IMG/VR virus record: IMGVR_UViG_3300009164_000415
Location: 1-21,356 of that record
Length of the DNA: 21,356 nucleotides
Source of the DNA: a virus
Reading direction: 5' to 3' (one strand)
The notes beneath the pieces are model-generated. The model ran no database searches and was not told the origin of the DNA. It saw only the letters and a program-made list of their open reading frames with translations. Positions 20,160 through 21,356 of this stretch are shown one piece after another; position 1 is the stretch's first letter; every line of letters starts with the position of its first letter. A program made the translations under genes and the position numbers.

Positions 20160-20166
20160 CTAAATA
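20160..20166 (+). promoter_or_regulatory. CTAAATA box, candidate late promoter of the 20196 gene
   Basis: CTAAATA ends 29 nt before ATG 20196 in the 42-nt gap after the ligase-like gene. Same sequence and spacing as at 16101 and 18893, which is the main support. No Shine-Dalgarno stronger than ATGGG is seen before the ATG. Confidence 0.5.
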
Positions 20167-20195
20167 ATATTGTAAAAATTTATAGATGGGTAATA

Positions 20196-21356
20196 ATGAA
20201 GAATTACAGACAGTTAGTGAAGGAACTTCCTTCCAAGAAAGTAGTATTTGCGTTTGGTCGCTTTCAGCCACCAACGACAGGACACGAGCTTCTTGTAAAT
20301 GCTGTCAAAAAACTGGCTGGCGCAACTGCTGACCACGTCATCTATACCTCAAAAACTGAGGATAAAAAATCAAATCCCCTCCCTGTTGCTCGTAAAGTAT
20401 ACTTCCTTAAGAGGATGTTTCCGAAAACAAACTTCCTTGCCGCAAGCGCAGAAGTTAGAACATTTATTGAAGCTGCAAAAGAACTTAATAAAAAATATAA
20501 AAATATTGTTATGGTTGCTGGGAGCGACCGTATTGGTGAATACGACAAAATTTTAAACAAATATAATGGCACAGAGTTTAATTTCGACACAATTGAAGTA
20601 GTCTCTGCGGGCGAACGTGACCCAGACAGTGATACAGCATCTGGAATGTCTGGCACCAAAATGCGTGAAGCAGCAGTTACAGGCGACTTTAAGAAATTTA
20701 AAAAAGGGTTGCCACACAATCTGACTGAACTGGATGGTCGTCGTCTAATGAATGATATCCGCAAGGGTATGGGTCATCCTATTATTAAAGAACAATTAAT
20801 TATAAAGAAAGATGACCTTAGAGAGAAATACTTTAATGGTGAAATCTTTAATGTTGGCGACCTCGTAGAATCATCCGATGTTCAATATGAAATCGTAAAG
20901 CGTGGGTCGAATCACCTATTACTAAAACAAGAAGATGGATCTCTAGTTTCAAAGTGGATCCAAGACGTACAACTAGTGGAAGAGATAAAAATGAACGAAG
21001 AACTCTCAGATAAAACTATAAAAGTTACTGACAAAATTAAAGTTGCTCGAATTATTGCAAATACTCTTGGTGTTGACAATGCTGAAGCAACCAGCGATCC
21101 TACGCAGTTAGTTAACTCTGGTCTACGTAAGGTTCGTAGTAAAGCATTCAATGCTGACTCACTAAAGATTATCGGTAAGATGCTGGAGTTGGCAAGAGAA
21201 GTTGGTATTCAATACGACAATAATCTAGTTCCAACTAAGTTAAAAGAAGGCACTATTCAACCGAATGGAACTGATAAGATTGATGTAAATACCTCAGAGC
21301 CAACTAATCGTACTCGCACTGTCTACTACAAAGACTTCAAAAAGATGATTCAAAAA
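20196..21356 (+). CDS. HxGH-type nucleotidyltransferase with C-terminal extension (3' end outside window)
   Basis: Open from ATG 20196 to the last base: 387 codons, no stop. Residues 17-31 (VFAFGRFQPPTTGHE) hold the TxGH form of the HxGH nucleotide-binding motif, and SGMSGTKMREA (about 152-162) is the counterpart of ISSTxxR, so the fold is that of cytidylyltransferases, NMN adenylyltransferase and FAD synthetase. A middle module, FNVGDLVESSDVQYEIVKRG followed by SNHLLLKQEDG...KWIQDV (about 217-262), looks like a small SH3/KOW-type barrel. The start MKNYRQLVKEL is a weaker version of the capsid-targeting peptide in the three preceding genes. NAD-related or nucleotide-tail chemistry is possible; substrate unknown. 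Preceded by a CTAAATA box. Confidence 0.82.
   Translation, partial: MKNYRQLVKELPSKKVVFAFGRFQPPTTGHELLVNAVKKLAGATADHVIYTSKTEDKKSNPLPVARKVYFLKRMFPKTNFLAASAEVRTFIEAAKELNKKYKNIVMVAGSDRIGEYDKILNKYNGTEFNFDTIEVVSAGERDPDSDTASGMSGTKMREAAVTGDFKKFKKGLPHNLTELDGRRLMNDIRKGMGHPIIKEQLIIKKDDLREKYFNGEIFNVGDLVESSDVQYEIVKRGSNHLLLKQEDGSLVSKWIQDVQLVEEIKMNEELSDKTIKVTDKIKVARIIANTLGVDNAEATSDPTQLVNSGLRKVRSKAFNADSLKIIGKMLELAREVGIQYDNNLVPTKLKEGTIQPNGTDKIDVNTSEPTNRTRTVYYKDFKKMIQK

Noticed and set aside
20342-20764. 140-codon open frame on the - strand
   Set aside because: It lies wholly opposite the nucleotidyltransferase, which has clear motifs in its own frame. Other - strand frames (422-682, 2729-2953, 14149-14367, 18905-19183) are likewise opposite recognised genes or the hairpin leader, without ribosome binding sites or domains.
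1-21356. CRISPR arrays, insertion sequences, integrase or attachment sites, introns or inteins
   Set aside because: No spaced direct repeats, transposase or integrase motifs were seen, and gp43, gp41, gp44 and UvsX are all uninterrupted.

Overview
The window looks like part of the genome of a T4-like (Tevenvirinae-related) myovirus of the marine type. Every gene is on the + strand, the genes are packed with 1-20 nt overlaps, the DNA is AT-rich, and the T4 replication core is present in the familiar order: sliding clamp (gp45, only its C-terminus), clamp loader gp44 and gp62, RegA, DexA, DNA polymerase gp43, UvsX and helicase gp41. An hsp20 gene between regA and gp43, several small conserved proteins and a putative Sm-like protein fit marine cyano- or pelagiphage relatives. 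Nothing in the window fixes the host; there are no photosynthesis genes and no tRNA genes.

Layout. 1-2490: replisome accessory cluster with two extra small genes. 2504-3480: a small acidic protein, a gene-free stretch of about 150 nt that folds into a chain of hairpins, hsp20, a possible 28-codon gene and a UUCG terminator. 3497-7640: two small proteins, DexA, DNA polymerase and a 2-oxoglutarate-type hydroxylase. 7704-10457: UvsX, a 99-aa unknown and gp41. 10466-15371: a five-gene block that I read as a DNA-base hypermodification island: a TET/JBP-type dioxygenase, a helix-hairpin-helix protein of the thymidine-hypermodification transferase type, a myo-inositol-phosphate-synthase homologue, a small HAD phosphatase and a P-loop kinase of the 5-hydroxymethyluracil-DNA-kinase type. 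15403-21356: a metalloprotease, a possible nuclease, then consecutive genes whose N-termini resemble the T4 capsid-targeting sequence (HAD phosphatase, zinc-motif protein, ligase-like nucleotidyltransferase, and more weakly a HxGH nucleotidyltransferase that runs off the end).

Regulation. Four sigma70-like promoters share an almost identical design: CTTTACTT, then TATAAT, with a 17-nt spacer each time. They precede dexA/gp43, uvsX/gp41, the inositol-synthase gene and the first capsid-tagged HAD gene. A different box, CTAAATA, lies 28-30 nt before three genes in the last third (16136, 18930, 20196) and is a good candidate for the late promoter. It is also found ahead of the hsp20 leader.

Most interesting hypothesis: the island makes a new base. 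The dioxygenase would hydroxylate the methyl of a pyrimidine in DNA, the kinase would activate the hydroxymethyl group by phosphorylation, the HhH protein would do the substitution, and the inositol-phosphate synthase plus HAD phosphatase would supply an inositol-based group. The enzyme families are read from motifs; the inositol-modified product is inference only.
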